NCBI RefSeq assembly: GCF_002158905.1
Contig: NZ_CP021431.1
Location: 1,364,001 to 1,428,000, forward strand
Direction: 5' to 3'
DNA: 64,000 nt
From: Yoonia vestfoldensis
GTDB taxonomy: Bacteria; Pseudomonadota; Alphaproteobacteria; Rhodobacterales; Rhodobacteraceae
Part shown: in pieces, positions 1 to 7,684 of the stretch
How the letters are laid out: every line of letters starts with the position of its first letter
How positions within the stretch are numbered: the first letter of the stretch is position 1
Translations under genes and position numbers: made by a program
The notes under the pieces: model-generated
The model's input: only the letters and a program-made list of their open reading frames with translations
Database searches by the model: none
Told to the model about the DNA's origin: nothing

Positions 1-155
1 CAGTAATCGGGGGCAGGGGCCGCGCGCAGATAGGCGGTATCGGCGGTAAAGATCTGGGCATCCGCGCCCAGCTTGGCGTAATCATCAGGGTCTTGCGCCA
101 TGGCGGGCAGGGCCGCAACAACAGATACCGCAAGACCAAAGGCAAATCGTGACAT
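1..155 (-). CDS. Secreted protein of unknown function (3' part cut off by window edge)
   Basis: Only the first 51 codons are present; the gene runs off the left edge. The start ATG (complement of 153-155) follows a GGAG ribosome binding site 7 bases upstream. The first 20 or so residues form a clear Sec signal peptide (MSRF, then a hydrophobic stretch) with a signal-peptidase I site after Ala-Met-Ala, before Gln-Asp-Pro. The mature part seen is short and acidic and shows no motif I recognise, so no function is given. It lies 67 bases beyond the tmRNA 3' end and is probably transcribed separately. The signal peptide is seen directly; secretion is inferred. Confidence 0.7.
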   Translation of the reverse strand, partial: MSRFAFGLAVSVVAALPAMAQDPDDYAKLGADAQIFTADTAYLRAAPAPDY

Positions 156-221
156 GGCAGGCTCCAACATATGATGATGGATCAGGTTAGCGCCGAAATT
201 TTTGATTTGAAAAGAGGGAAA

Positions 222-542
222 AGGTGCAGGTTTCTGTTGCCAGGTACCTGCGGACCCCGCCTATGGTCGCAAAACCATAGGACTTAAGGTTTCAATAGTT
301 CCGACTGCTTACGCAGCCATCGCCATTGGTGCTTTGTTGTCATTTGCAACTAGCTTTTTTGTACCGATAACGGTGGTAACTCACCGAGACAAAGCAAACC
401 CCTTTAGACGTTCGTCGATCCTGTTTCGTCCCCATGGCTGCCAAATGAGCAGTGTTTGGTGGAGACGCCGGGTACCGCCCCCGGGTCCGATCCGCGTATT
501 ACGAGCGCGTTTATGTCCATAGTCCCGAAGGACAAGGCAGAG
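222..542 (-). ncRNA. ssrA: Two-piece (circularly permuted) tmRNA
   Basis: Transfer-messenger RNA, which rescues stalled ribosomes with SmpB. Reading the minus strand, the acceptor piece comes first (about 542-457). It has a GUCC-UUCG-GGAC hairpin, a T-arm-like stem CCGGG/CCCGG with a 7-base loop, and ends CGTCTCC-ACCA at 467-457. A 23-base intervening segment (456-434) follows, then the coding piece starting GGGGACG at 433. GGGGACG and CGTCTCC pair over 7 bp with one G-U, rebuilding the acceptor stem across the permutation. The tag frame lies at 347-309, and the coding piece ends near 222 in a GCAGGT/ACCTGC hairpin followed by a pyrimidine-rich run. The permuted order is typical of alphaproteobacteria. 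Outer ends are accurate only to a few bases. Confidence 0.93.
309..347 (-). other. tmRNA proteolysis tag reading frame
   Basis: Twelve sense codons and TAA inside the tmRNA coding piece give ANDNKAPMAMAA. With the alanine carried by the tmRNA itself the tag would be AANDNKAPMAMAA. The AND-N start and the hydrophobic Ala-Ala end match known alphaproteobacterial tags recognised by ClpXP. This small frame identifies the locus as tmRNA and fixes its strand. Confidence 0.9.
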
Positions 543-557
543 GTAGGCTTTCCCCCG

Positions 558-914
558 CTACATTGCAAGAGGCAGGTTCAGCGCCAGCGCGCCCAGACCG
601 ACCAGCGCCTCGACCCCGAAGAATGTCCATTTCTTGCGCGTCCTGCCATCAAGCCCCAGCGAGGTCGCCCGCCCCAGGGCCGCCCCCAGCCAGCAAAAAC
701 CCAGCATCGCATAGGCGACAGGCCCGCCCAGCAGCAGCGCGCCCGCGCCCATGCCCACGAACAAAGCCCCTGCCGAGGCGCGGATTTCCGACGGGCCCAT
801 CCCCGACGGTCCGGCCTGCAAATCCAGCGTTTCCAGCGTGTACCGCGGGGCCAGCCAGCCAAACAGGCCCAGCCCGATACTGGCCAGCGCAAAGATGATA
901 TTGATGATGTCCAT
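558..914 (-). CDS. DUF4345-family small membrane protein
   Basis: A 118-residue protein with four predicted hydrophobic segments (about residues 3-22, 48-65, 68-86 and 98-117) and short charged loops, including an R-T-R-K-K turn near 92-96. Length and layout fit the DUF4345 family of four-helix inner-membrane proteins, whose function is unknown. The start ATG at 914 lies just after an AAGGGAAC-like ribosome binding site. It sits 48 bases after hemN on the same strand and may be the last gene of that unit. Its stop is only about 15 bases before the predicted tmRNA acceptor 5' end, so the tmRNA promoter probably lies inside this gene's 3' end. Confidence 0.72.
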   Translation of the reverse strand: MDIINIIFALASIGLGLFGWLAPRYTLETLDLQAGPSGMGPSEIRASAGALFVGMGAGALLLGGPVAYAMLGFCWLGAALGRATSLGLDGRTRKKWTFFGVEALVGLGALALNLPLAM

Positions 915-962
915 GGCCTGTTCCCTTGTTCAGCCTCTAAGCTGGCACAACCTGCCGCCAGT

Positions 963-2312
963 TCAAGAGGCTTGGGAATAGCGCGCCGCCACCGCACCCG
1001 ACCCGTCATAGGCATTGGCGATGATCCGCGTCAGCGGGCGGCCTTGTGGCAGAATGCGGATGCGGTCGCCTTTTTGCACCACCATGCCTGCGAATTGGTC
1101 CAGCACTGCGCGATGCACGGGGGCGAGGATCGCGGCCAAAGGATGCTGGTCCAGCAGGGCAAGATCAATTTCGAAATCGCACATCAGCATGCTGATCGCT
1201 TGCGCGCGCAGCCGGTCTTGCGGGCCCATCGCATAGCCGCGATGGCCCGCCAGATCGCCCGCCGTGATCCGCGCGATATAGGCGGCGGTGGCGGCGGCAT
1301 TCTGGACATAACCGCCGTCGTATTGCGAAATCGCGGATGCCCCGATCCCGATCAGGCTGGGGCAGCTATCATCGGTATAGCCCTGGAAATTGCGCCGCAG
1401 CCGGCCCTGTTGCATCGCTTTTGTCAAACTGTCGGCGGGTTTGCCGAAATGGTCGATCCCGATCGGCAGATAGCCTGCCGCATCAAAGGCGCGCGCGGCC
1501 TGCTGGGCCAAGGCATAGCGGTCTTCTTCCTTGGGCAGGGCCGCATCGGGGATCAGTTTTTGCCGTTTGGAAAAATTTGGCACATGGGCATAACCGAACA
1601 GCGCGATCCGGTCAGGATCAAGGCGGCGGACCTGCGCGATGGTGTCCGCGAATTTCGCCTCGGTCTGATGCGGCAAGCCGTAAACCAGATCGGCGTTCAG
1701 CGATCCGATCCCCGCCGCGCGCAGGCTGTCCACGCAGGCTTGGGTTGTTGCAAAGCTTTGTTCGCGGCCAATCGCGGCCTGCACATCGGGGGCGAAATCC
1801 TGAATGCCGATACTGGCGCGGGTCATGCCCATATCGGCCAGCATCGCGATCTTGGCGTCGTCCACCAGCGTCGGGTCGATCTCGACCGAAAAGCTGAAAT
1901 CACCGGCAGGCGGGATCACATCCATCACCGCCTGTGCCAGATCGCGGATCATATCGGGCGGCAGGATCGTGGGCGTGCCGCCGCCCCAATGCATTTGCCC
2001 CATGCGGATACCGGCGGGCAGTTGCTGCGCCAGCAGCGCCAGTTCGGCCTTGACCACACGGATGTAATTTTCAACGGGTTTGAGCGTGCTGGTCCCTTGG
2101 GTCGCACAGGCGCAGAACCAGCACAGCCTTTCGCAAAACGGGATATGCAGATAGACAGAAACCGGCACGGCGGGGTCAAGTGCCGCAAGGCTGTCGCGTT
2201 GAAACTCAGCCCCGATGCCCGCGCTGAACGCGGTAGCAGGCGGATAGCTGGTGTAGCGGGGCACGCGCGCATCGAACAGGCCCATGCGGCGCAAAGTGGC
2301 AAGATGATCCAT
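963..2312 (-). CDS. hemN: Oxygen-independent coproporphyrinogen III oxidase (radical SAM)
   Basis: Converts coproporphyrinogen III to protoporphyrinogen IX without oxygen in haem (and, if present, bacteriochlorophyll) synthesis; cytoplasmic. The 449 residues match full-length HemN. The radical-SAM cluster motif is C60-x3-C64-x2-C67-x-C69, preceded by YLHIPFC, with the GGGTP SAM-binding motif near 112-116. The N-terminal R-Y-T-S-Y-P-P segment and the C-terminal HemN domain are both present, which separates it from shorter HemW proteins. The ATG at 2312 is 34 bases downstream of an FnrL-like site, so induction under low oxygen is likely. It follows senC by 60 bases on the same strand. Confidence 0.93.
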   Translation of the reverse strand: MDHLATLRRMGLFDARVPRYTSYPPATAFSAGIGAEFQRDSLAALDPAVPVSVYLHIPFCERLCWFCACATQGTSTLKPVENYIRVVKAELALLAQQLPAGIRMGQMHWGGGTPTILPPDMIRDLAQAVMDVIPPAGDFSFSVEIDPTLVDDAKIAMLADMGMTRASIGIQDFAPDVQAAIGREQSFATTQACVDSLRAAGIGSLNADLVYGLPHQTEAKFADTIAQVRRLDPDRIALFGYAHVPNFSKRQKLIPDAALPKEEDRYALAQQAARAFDAAGYLPIGIDHFGKPADSLTKAMQQGRLRRNFQGYTDDSCPSLIGIGASAISQYDGGYVQNAAATAAYIARITAGDLAGHRGYAMGPQDRLRAQAISMLMCDFEIDLALLDQHPLAAILAPVHRAVLDQFAGMVVQKGDRIRILPQGRPLTRIIANAYDGSGAVAARYSQAS

Positions 2313-2345
2313 GCACCCATCTTGCAGATGATCCGGCGCATTTTA

Positions 2346-2359
2346 TTGCGCCAGATCAA
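2346..2359 (-). promoter_or_regulatory. Candidate FnrL (FNR-type) binding site upstream of hemN
   Basis: The minus strand reads TTGATCTGGCGCAA, fitting the relaxed FnrL pattern TTGAY-N6-CAA, in the 60-base gap between senC and hemN. Oxygen-independent hemN genes are standard Fnr targets in Rhodobacter-type bacteria. The right half site is imperfect against the palindromic TTGAT-N4-ATCAA, so this remains a candidate. Confidence 0.5.
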
Positions 2360-2372
2360 CAAGGCCGCAAAA

Positions 2373-2978
2373 TCAGCTTAGCTGGCTGACGAAACAGGCG
2401 GTAATCTCTGCCACTTGTTCGGCGGGCGTGTCGCGGCGAAAGAAGGTGGCGAAACCTGTGTCCGGAAACATCAGATAGGTCTGGGTGGAATGATCGACCA
2501 GATAATATTCGGGGTCGCCCTCGACCACGCGGTAATAGGTTTTATAGGCTTGGGATGCCGCGCGCACCTGCTCTGGGCTGCCGGTCAGGCCGATCATGTC
2601 ATCGTGGAAGTTATCGGTGAAATCGGCCACGACCTGCGGCGTGTCGCGCGCGGGATCAACCGAGATAAAGACGGTGCCGATATCTACCCCCTGGTCGGCC
2701 AGAATATCCGCCGCGATGGCATTGCGCATCGAATCAAGCGGGCAGACATCGGGGCAGAATGTATAGCCGAAATAGACCAGTGTCGGCTTGGTGATGACAT
2801 CGCGGTCGGTGACGGTTGCGCCGGTTTCCGAGACCAGCTCGAACGGGCCGCCGATGGCCGCACCCGCAACGGTGGTATTGCCGCAAGGGTTGGGGGCGGA
2901 CTGCGTTGTCTGCCAAGTATAGACCCCCAGCCCAAGTGCTATGGCCATGACGCTTGATCCGATGATGATGGCTTTCAT
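2373..2978 (-). CDS. senC: SCO1/SenC copper chaperone for cytochrome oxidase
   Basis: A 201-residue membrane-anchored thioredoxin-fold protein that delivers copper to the CuA or CuB site of haem-copper oxidases on the periplasmic side. An N-terminal hydrophobic anchor spans about residues 3-22. The copper ligands are in C75-P-D-V-C79-P with the distal His163 (VDHST), all conserved for Sco proteins. The fold is bounded by TLVYFGYTFCPDVCP and ISVDPARDTP. The ATG at 2978 follows AAAGGAAACCAT, a good ribosome binding site. Upstream on the same strand are PCuAC and a DUF2946-like gene, a grouping known for periplasmic copper delivery to cytochrome oxidase. Confidence 0.93.
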   Translation of the reverse strand: MKAIIIGSSVMAIALGLGVYTWQTTQSAPNPCGNTTVAGAAIGGPFELVSETGATVTDRDVITKPTLVYFGYTFCPDVCPLDSMRNAIAADILADQGVDIGTVFISVDPARDTPQVVADFTDNFHDDMIGLTGSPEQVRAASQAYKTYYRVVEGDPEYYLVDHSTQTYLMFPDTGFATFFRRDTPAEQVAEITACFVSQLS

Positions 2979-3040
2979 ATGGTTTCCTTTCAGGGCCAGA
3001 CCTCGCCCCGCCGCCGGGGCGGGACGAGGCTGTTGCGGGA

Positions 3041-3493
3041 TCAGTGTTTATGGCTTTGGTGCGCCATATCGCGCGCGATGATGGCAAAGCTGACCGGCAT
3101 CTCGCCTGCCTGTTCGAAAACCAGCGTGGCGGCGATCGACTCGCCCGCATTCAGCGGATTGCCTTGCAGCCCCATGAACATCACATGCAGCCCGCCCGGT
3201 TCCAGCGTCACGGTCTGGCCCGCAGGCACAGGGATCGTCTCGACATGGACCATGCGGGCGATATCGTTTTCAAATTCGGTTGTATGCAGTTCCACGCGCG
3301 GGAAATCGGCCCGCACGGCGATCAGCGCGTCATCGCTGCTGCCGGTATTGGTGATGGTCAGAAACCCGCCACCCGCCATTGCCGAGGGGGCGGTTTCAAA
3401 AGCGCGGGCATCCGTGATGCTGATCGCCGTTTCGGCCATGGCAATTGTGCCAAAGCCAAGCAAGGCCAAAGCGGCCAAAATAGTCGTTTTCAT
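3041..3493 (-). CDS. PCuAC periplasmic Cu(I) chaperone
   Basis: A 150-residue periplasmic protein of the PCuAC (DUF461) family that passes Cu(I) to Sco or directly to cytochrome oxidase. The family motif H-x10-M-x21-H-x-M is exact: His at the start of HTTEFE, Met before VHVET, and HVM in GGLHVMFMG. A His-rich tail (HQSHKH) ends the protein. I start at the ATG at 3493 and not at 3544, because MKTTIL begins a proper signal peptide cleaved near AMA-E and an AGAG ribosome binding site precedes it. It lies 62 bases upstream of senC, which supports a copper-insertion unit. Confidence 0.92.
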   Translation of the reverse strand: MKTTILAALALLGFGTIAMAETAISITDARAFETAPSAMAGGGFLTITNTGSSDDALIAVRADFPRVELHTTEFENDIARMVHVETIPVPAGQTVTLEPGGLHVMFMGLQGNPLNAGESIAATLVFEQAGEMPVSFAIIARDMAHQSHKH

Positions 3494-3540
3494 GATAAGC
3501 TCTTTCCGTTTTGCGCGGGCAAGCCGCGCGGATGATCGTG

Positions 3541-3936
3541 TCAAACAAATGTTGCGCGATCATCAAACGGGGGCGCGCGGGCCGGATAGGTCGCGGCGAT
3601 TGTCAGCGCCAAGCGTTCGGTAGCGCGCGGGGTCCAGACCAAGCGCTGTTCGCCCAGCAGCGCGCGGGGCGCAGTCACAGGCGCGGATAGCGCCATGCCC
3701 TTGGCAAGGATACAGGCCGCGCAAGTATCGCCGGCCGGATGCGGTGTCGGCCCATCGGCGCAAAGATCAGCCCAATCGCCCCCCGCCAGCAGATATGCCA
3801 TGGCCTGCGGTTCGGCCTGCACCGGGCGATGCCCGAAACCCACCAGCACCAGCGCCAGCGACAGCACGCAGGCCAAAGCGGCGCGCCAGATCAGGCGCGG
3901 ATGCATGGTTTCGGGATGGGTCTGGTGCGGCTGCAT
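3541..3936 (-). CDS. DUF2946-like cysteine-containing exported protein
   Basis: A 131-residue protein with an N-terminal hydrophobic segment (about residues 18-38) followed by a His/Cys-rich part: C-A-D-G-P-T-P-H-P ... D-T-C-A-A-C-I-L. The C-x2-C in the middle and the position beside copper genes fit the loosely defined DUF2946 group, which often neighbours copper chaperones. The function is unknown; metal binding is an inference from the cysteines and context. An internal ATG (3906) is an equally possible start, and neither has a convincing ribosome binding site. It is the first gene of the presumed unit DUF2946-PCuAC-senC-hemN. Confidence 0.6.
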   Translation of the reverse strand: MQPHQTHPETMHPRLIWRAALACVLSLALVLVGFGHRPVQAEPQAMAYLLAGGDWADLCADGPTPHPAGDTCAACILAKGMALSAPVTAPRALLGEQRLVWTPRATERLALTIAATYPARAPPFDDRATFV

Positions 3937-4000
3937 GACAAACGGTTTAAGACCTTTGGCGCGAAGGTCCAGTCACTTTTTGCCGCAGCGGCCCGGTCAT

Positions 4001-4030
4001 GAAAAAGGGCGGCGCCAGCGGCACCGCCCT
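4001..4030 (-). terminator. Rho-independent terminator of the PotD-like gene
   Basis: On the minus strand GGGCGGTGCC-GCT-GGCGCCGCCC is followed by TTTTT, a near-perfect 10-bp stem with a 3-base loop and U-run. It lies about 20 bases after the stop of the solute-binding protein gene. Confidence 0.85.
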
Positions 4031-4049
4031 CTCGTGGTTGTCGGTCCGA

Positions 4050-5090
4050 TCAGAAACCGGCTTTGATCAGCTCGAATGTTTCGGCCATCCGTTCGCGGTC
4101 TTCGTTGCTCATCGGCAATTGCGCAAGGATCGGCACGTCGATCTCTTCAAGGCCCGAGGCCACCAGATCCTCTTCGGTGACCAGCGCGTTCAGCGCGACC
4201 GCATTGGCCGACCCATAGCCCGCCTCGAGCAGGGGCAGGACCGAGGCTTCTGACAAGAAAGCATTGACGTAATCATAGGCTTTGTCGGTATTGCCCTGAC
4301 CATCGGCCAGTTTCACATAACCACAAAGCCAGAGCGAAGAGCCTTCTGCCGCTTCGCGCTGAAACGCGATCGGGCGGTCTTCTTCGACCATGGTGGGATA
4401 GGTTTCATTCCAGGCCCAGCTGACCAGAATTTCGCCCGAGGACAAAAGCTGCGCCAATTCCGCAGGATCGGTCCAATAGGTGCGCAGGTTGGGATGCACG
4501 GCGCGCAGCCAATCGGCGGCCGCCTCGAATTCGGCATCGGTGACATTTTGCCAATTGGTCACGCCGGTCGCCAGATAGGCCAGCGCAAAGGCGTCATCCA
4601 CATTGTCGGGCAGGGTCATGCGCCCGGCATAGGCGGGGTTGGTAAAGACCTGCAGGCTGGCCACATCCTCGGCGGGGACTTCGTCGGGATTATAGGCAAT
4701 GGCGGTGGACCCGAAATCGGTCGGGATGAAATAGGTCTGGCCTGCGCCGATTTCCTCGCCGGTCAGGCTGGCGTTCAGATCGTCATAGGCGGTGATGCGC
4801 GCGGTGTCCCAAGGTTCCAGGATGCCGCTTTCGGTCCAACGGGTCACCGAGGGCGCGCAGACATGCGACACATCGGCCCGGAACCCCGAGCGCAGTTTCT
4901 GAAACGCCTCATCCTCGTCGCCGAAAAAGGTAAAGGTCGGGCTGGCACCATGGGTATCAATATAATCTTGATGATATTCAGGTGCCTCAAAGCCGGAATA
5001 ATCGAAGACAAGCAGGTCGGCATCTTGTGCAAAGGCGGTGGTGGCCAGGGCCGCAGCAGAAACGGCCCCCATCAGTCTGGTTGTTTTCAT
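4050..5090 (-). CDS. Orphan periplasmic solute-binding protein, PotD/PotF-like (polyamine-type)
   Basis: A 346-residue periplasmic binding protein of the family that feeds spermidine/putrescine-type ABC transporters. The signal peptide MKTTRLMGAV...AFA is cleaved before QDAD. Typical features are the early LLVFDYSGFE strand, the PTDFGSTAIAYN hinge segment, WAWNETYP and a C-terminal helix. I use the ATG at 5090, preceded by GGGAGAAC; an upstream in-frame extension to 5279 lacks a signal peptide and is rejected. No permease or ATPase genes adjoin it, so its transporter must be elsewhere. The substrate is inferred from fold resemblance only. It ends in a strong terminator. Confidence 0.8.
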   Translation of the reverse strand: MKTTRLMGAVSAAALATTAFAQDADLLVFDYSGFEAPEYHQDYIDTHGASPTFTFFGDEDEAFQKLRSGFRADVSHVCAPSVTRWTESGILEPWDTARITAYDDLNASLTGEEIGAGQTYFIPTDFGSTAIAYNPDEVPAEDVASLQVFTNPAYAGRMTLPDNVDDAFALAYLATGVTNWQNVTDAEFEAAADWLRAVHPNLRTYWTDPAELAQLLSSGEILVSWAWNETYPTMVEEDRPIAFQREAAEGSSLWLCGYVKLADGQGNTDKAYDYVNAFLSEASVLPLLEAGYGSANAVALNALVTEEDLVASGLEEIDVPILAQLPMSNEDRERMAETFELIKAGF

Positions 5091-5214
5091 TGTCGTTCTC
5101 CCAGTTGGATATCGCTGGAAACCTAAGGGCGGCCCTGTCGTCCTGCAAGGGTATTTCCGCATTGCCGGAGCCGGAATTGTCTGACAGGCTTTGCCCAAGC
5201 GGAGGATGCCGAAA

Positions 5215-5973
5215 ATGGTGGCGGATCGGATCAGATCAATGGGAACGGCGCATTGGCTGTCGCTGTTCGGCGTGATCATTCTTGCCTGGTCGCTGCTGTT
5301 CGTGATGGCCGTGCCTGCCGATCTGCGCGCGCTGTCGCGGCTTTACGGGACCGGTTTCTGGGAGGCATTGTGCAATGTCACGCTGGACGGGGCGGGCTAT
5401 GCGCGCGCGGTGTTGATGTGGGCGCTGATGGCGGCGGCGATGATGCTGCCCACGGCCTTGCCCGCCTTTGCCACCCATGACGATCTGGGCCGCCAGACGG
5501 GGGTGGCGTTCTGGCCGCTGGCGCTGGGCTATCTTGTGGTCTGGATCGGCTTTGCGCTGGCGGCTGCGGCGCTGCAACTGGGGTTCTACCGGCTTGGCCT
5601 GATCAGCGCGATCGGCGACAGCCTGTCGGCCTGGCTGACGGCGGCTTTGCTGCTGGGCGCGGGGATTTACCAGTTTTCACCGCTCAAAGCGGCTTGTCTG
5701 GCGAAATGCCGCCAGCCGCTGACGTTTTTCATGCAGCATTGGGACGCAGGGCCGTTTCGCAACGGGCTGCGTCTGGGCGCGGTCTGTCTGGGCTGTTGCT
5801 GGGCGCTGATGCTGCTTGCCTTCGTGGGCGGGGTGATGAACCTTGCCTTCATGGGGCTGGCCACGCTGATCATGGTGGGCGAAAAGATGGATCATGTCGG
5901 GCGCTACATCACCCGGCCCTTGGGCATCGGGCTGATATTGGGAGGGGTCGCAGTCCTACTGGGCGCGGTTTAG
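5215..5973 (+). CDS. DUF2182 predicted metal-related integral membrane protein
   Basis: A 252-residue inner-membrane protein with about six to seven hydrophobic helices. Family hallmarks are present: the MAAAMMLPT segment, a C-L-x2-C-R-x-P-L-x-F-F motif (CLAKCRQPLTFF) and the C-L-G-C-C-W motif. The cysteine-rich loops are why the family is annotated as metal-binding, but the function is unknown. I chose the ATG at 5215 because GGAGG at 5201-5205 gives a spacing of 9; the ATG at 5206 abuts that site and the TTG at 5191 is less likely. The DUF1326 gene follows after 12 bases, and the two families recur as a pair. Confidence 0.85.
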   Translation: MVADRIRSMGTAHWLSLFGVIILAWSLLFVMAVPADLRALSRLYGTGFWEALCNVTLDGAGYARAVLMWALMAAAMMLPTALPAFATHDDLGRQTGVAFWPLALGYLVVWIGFALAAAALQLGFYRLGLISAIGDSLSAWLTAALLLGAGIYQFSPLKAACLAKCRQPLTFFMQHWDAGPFRNGLRLGAVCLGCCWALMLLAFVGGVMNLAFMGLATLIMVGEKMDHVGRYITRPLGIGLILGGVAVLLGAV

Positions 5974-5985
5974 AAAGGAAATATC

Positions 5986-6627
5986 ATGGCTTTGGATCAA
6001 AACGCGACCGTGGGCACGGTGCCTTGGGCGATCAAGGGGGAATTGATACTCAATTGTAATTGCACAATATTCTGCCCCTGCGTCGTGTCCTTGGGCAAAC
6101 ATGCCCCGACCGAGGGCTATTGCCAGGCCTGGGCCGGTATCCGCATTGACAGCGGCCATTACGGCGACGCCGATCTGGGCGGGCTGAATGTCGGGCTGGT
6201 GCTGGAAATCCCCGGCCTGATGGCGCGCGGCAATTGGAAAGCCGCCGCCTATATCGACGAGCGCGCCTCTGACGCCGCCTATGACGGGCTGTTGAATATC
6301 TTCACCGGCAAGGCGCGCGGCACCACCGGCCTGTTCAAAGTGCTGGTCAGCGAATTTCTGGGCGCCGAACGCGCGCCTGTCGTCTTTGAAACCGAAGGCA
6401 AGGCGCGCCGCCTGATGGTCGGCAAGGCCATCCAGGGCGAGGTCGTGCCTGTCGTGGGCAAAGACCCCGACACCGATATCGTGGTCACCAATACCGGCTA
6501 TTGGATGGGCCCCGACATCACGGTCGCCACCGCCAATAAAGGCCGCGTGCGCGCCTTTGGCCGCGTGTGGGATTTCGACGGGCGCAGCGCCGAGATTTGC
6601 CAGATCGACTGGCACGGGCCGCAATGA
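5986..6627 (+). CDS. DUF1326 cysteine-motif protein
   Basis: A 213-residue soluble protein with no signal peptide. Near the N terminus it carries C24-N-C26-T-I-F-C30-P-C32 (C-x-C-x3-C-x-C), the signature of DUF1326, which looks like a metal or redox site. The rest is a predicted beta-rich fold with repeated Gly and Asp turns. The ATG follows AAAGGAAATATC. It is co-transcribed with the DUF2182 membrane protein 12 bases upstream, and this pairing suggests one functional unit, perhaps in metal handling. That is inference; no biochemical role is known to me. Confidence 0.85.
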   Translation: MALDQNATVGTVPWAIKGELILNCNCTIFCPCVVSLGKHAPTEGYCQAWAGIRIDSGHYGDADLGGLNVGLVLEIPGLMARGNWKAAAYIDERASDAAYDGLLNIFTGKARGTTGLFKVLVSEFLGAERAPVVFETEGKARRLMVGKAIQGEVVPVVGKDPDTDIVVTNTGYWMGPDITVATANKGRVRAFGRVWDFDGRSAEICQIDWHGPQ

Positions 6628-6700
6628 TCACCCCCCCGATCAGCGCGGGCCGATGCCTGCGCTGCCCCCAAGGTTCCGCCCCATTTTCAAGGAGAAATAG

Positions 6701-7684
6701 ATGTTCAAGGCCCTGATTGTTGACAAGGATGACACCGGCAAAACCCATGCCGCCGTGCAGGAGATCACGCTTGACCGGCTGCCTGCCGCCGATGTGACCG
6801 TTGCCGTGGATTATTCCACCGTGAATTACAAAGACGGGCTGTGCATCGGGCCGGGCGGCGGTTTGGTGCGCAATTACCCCCATATCCCCGGCATTGATTT
6901 CGCCGGCACGGTCGAGGCGTCAGATGATCCGCGCTATGCGCCGGGCGACAAGGTCGTGCTGACCGGCTGGCGCGTGGGCGAGGCGCATTGGGGCGGCTAT
7001 GCCCAAAAGGCGCGGGTCAAGGCCGATTGGCTGGTGCCCTTGCCCGATGGCCTGAGCACGCGGCAGGCGATGGCCGTTGGCACTGCCGGGTTTACCGCGA
7101 TGCTGGCGGTCATGGCGCTGGAAGATCACGGCATCAAGGCGGGTCCGGTGCTGGTCACGGGCGCTGCGGGTGGCGTGGGGTCTGTTGCCACCGCGATCCT
7201 TGCGCAGCTGGGCTATCAGGTCGCCGCTGTCACCGGACGGCCCGAGACGGCGGATTACCTGACATCTTTGGGCGCGACCCAGATCGTTGCCCGCGAAGAT
7301 CTGGCCGAAACCGTCAAACGCCCGCTGGAAGGCGAAACATGGGGCGGCTGCGTCGATGCCGTGGGTGGTGCGATGCTGGCGCGTGTGCTGGGGCAGATGG
7401 AATATGGCGCCTCGGTCGCCGCTGTCGGGCTGGCCGGGGGCGCGGCCTTGCCTGCGACGGTCATTCCGTTCCTGTTGCGTGGCGTGAACCTTTTGGGCAT
7501 CGATTCCGTGATGCAGCCTTATGACAACCGGCTGCGTGCTTGGGCGCGGATCGCCAAGGATTTGCCGATGGACAAGCTTGACGCGATGATCCAGCCCGCG
7601 ACCCTGTCCGATCTGCCGCAGCTGGGGGCGGATATTCTGGCAGGCAAGGTAAAGGGCCGTGTCGTGGTGGATGTGAATGCTTGA
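6701..7684 (+). CDS. acuI: Acrylyl-CoA reductase / MDR-family oxidoreductase (AcuI/YhdH type)
   Basis: A 327-residue zinc-free medium-chain dehydrogenase/reductase. AcuI enzymes reduce acryloyl-CoA to propionyl-CoA with NADPH, important in DMSP breakdown and detoxification of acrylate. Visible features are NYKDGL near 46-51, PGIDFAG, the Rossmann motif VTGAAGGVGSVA and the C-terminal GKVKGRVVVD, all typical of the AcuI/YhdH subgroup. AAGGAG precedes the ATG. No DMSP lyase (ddd) or acuR gene is in the window; instead it overlaps by 8 bases a class V aminotransferase-fold gene and then a photolyase. The gene name is by family resemblance, as YhdH-type quinone reductases are close relatives. Confidence 0.82.
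   Translation: MFKALIVDKDDTGKTHAAVQEITLDRLPAADVTVAVDYSTVNYKDGLCIGPGGGLVRNYPHIPGIDFAGTVEASDDPRYAPGDKVVLTGWRVGEAHWGGYAQKARVKADWLVPLPDGLSTRQAMAVGTAGFTAMLAVMALEDHGIKAGPVLVTGAAGGVGSVATAILAQLGYQVAAVTGRPETADYLTSLGATQIVAREDLAETVKRPLEGETWGGCVDAVGGAMLARVLGQMEYGASVAAVGLAGGAALPATVIPFLLRGVNLLGIDSVMQPYDNRLRAWARIAKDLPMDKLDAMIQPATLSDLPQLGADILAGKVKGRVVVDVNA

Noticed and set aside
456..2381. 641-codon plus-strand open frame
   Set aside because: It runs antisense through the tmRNA, the DUF4345 gene and hemN. The peptide is Arg/Gln/His rich with no domain; GC-rich antisense frames often stay open.
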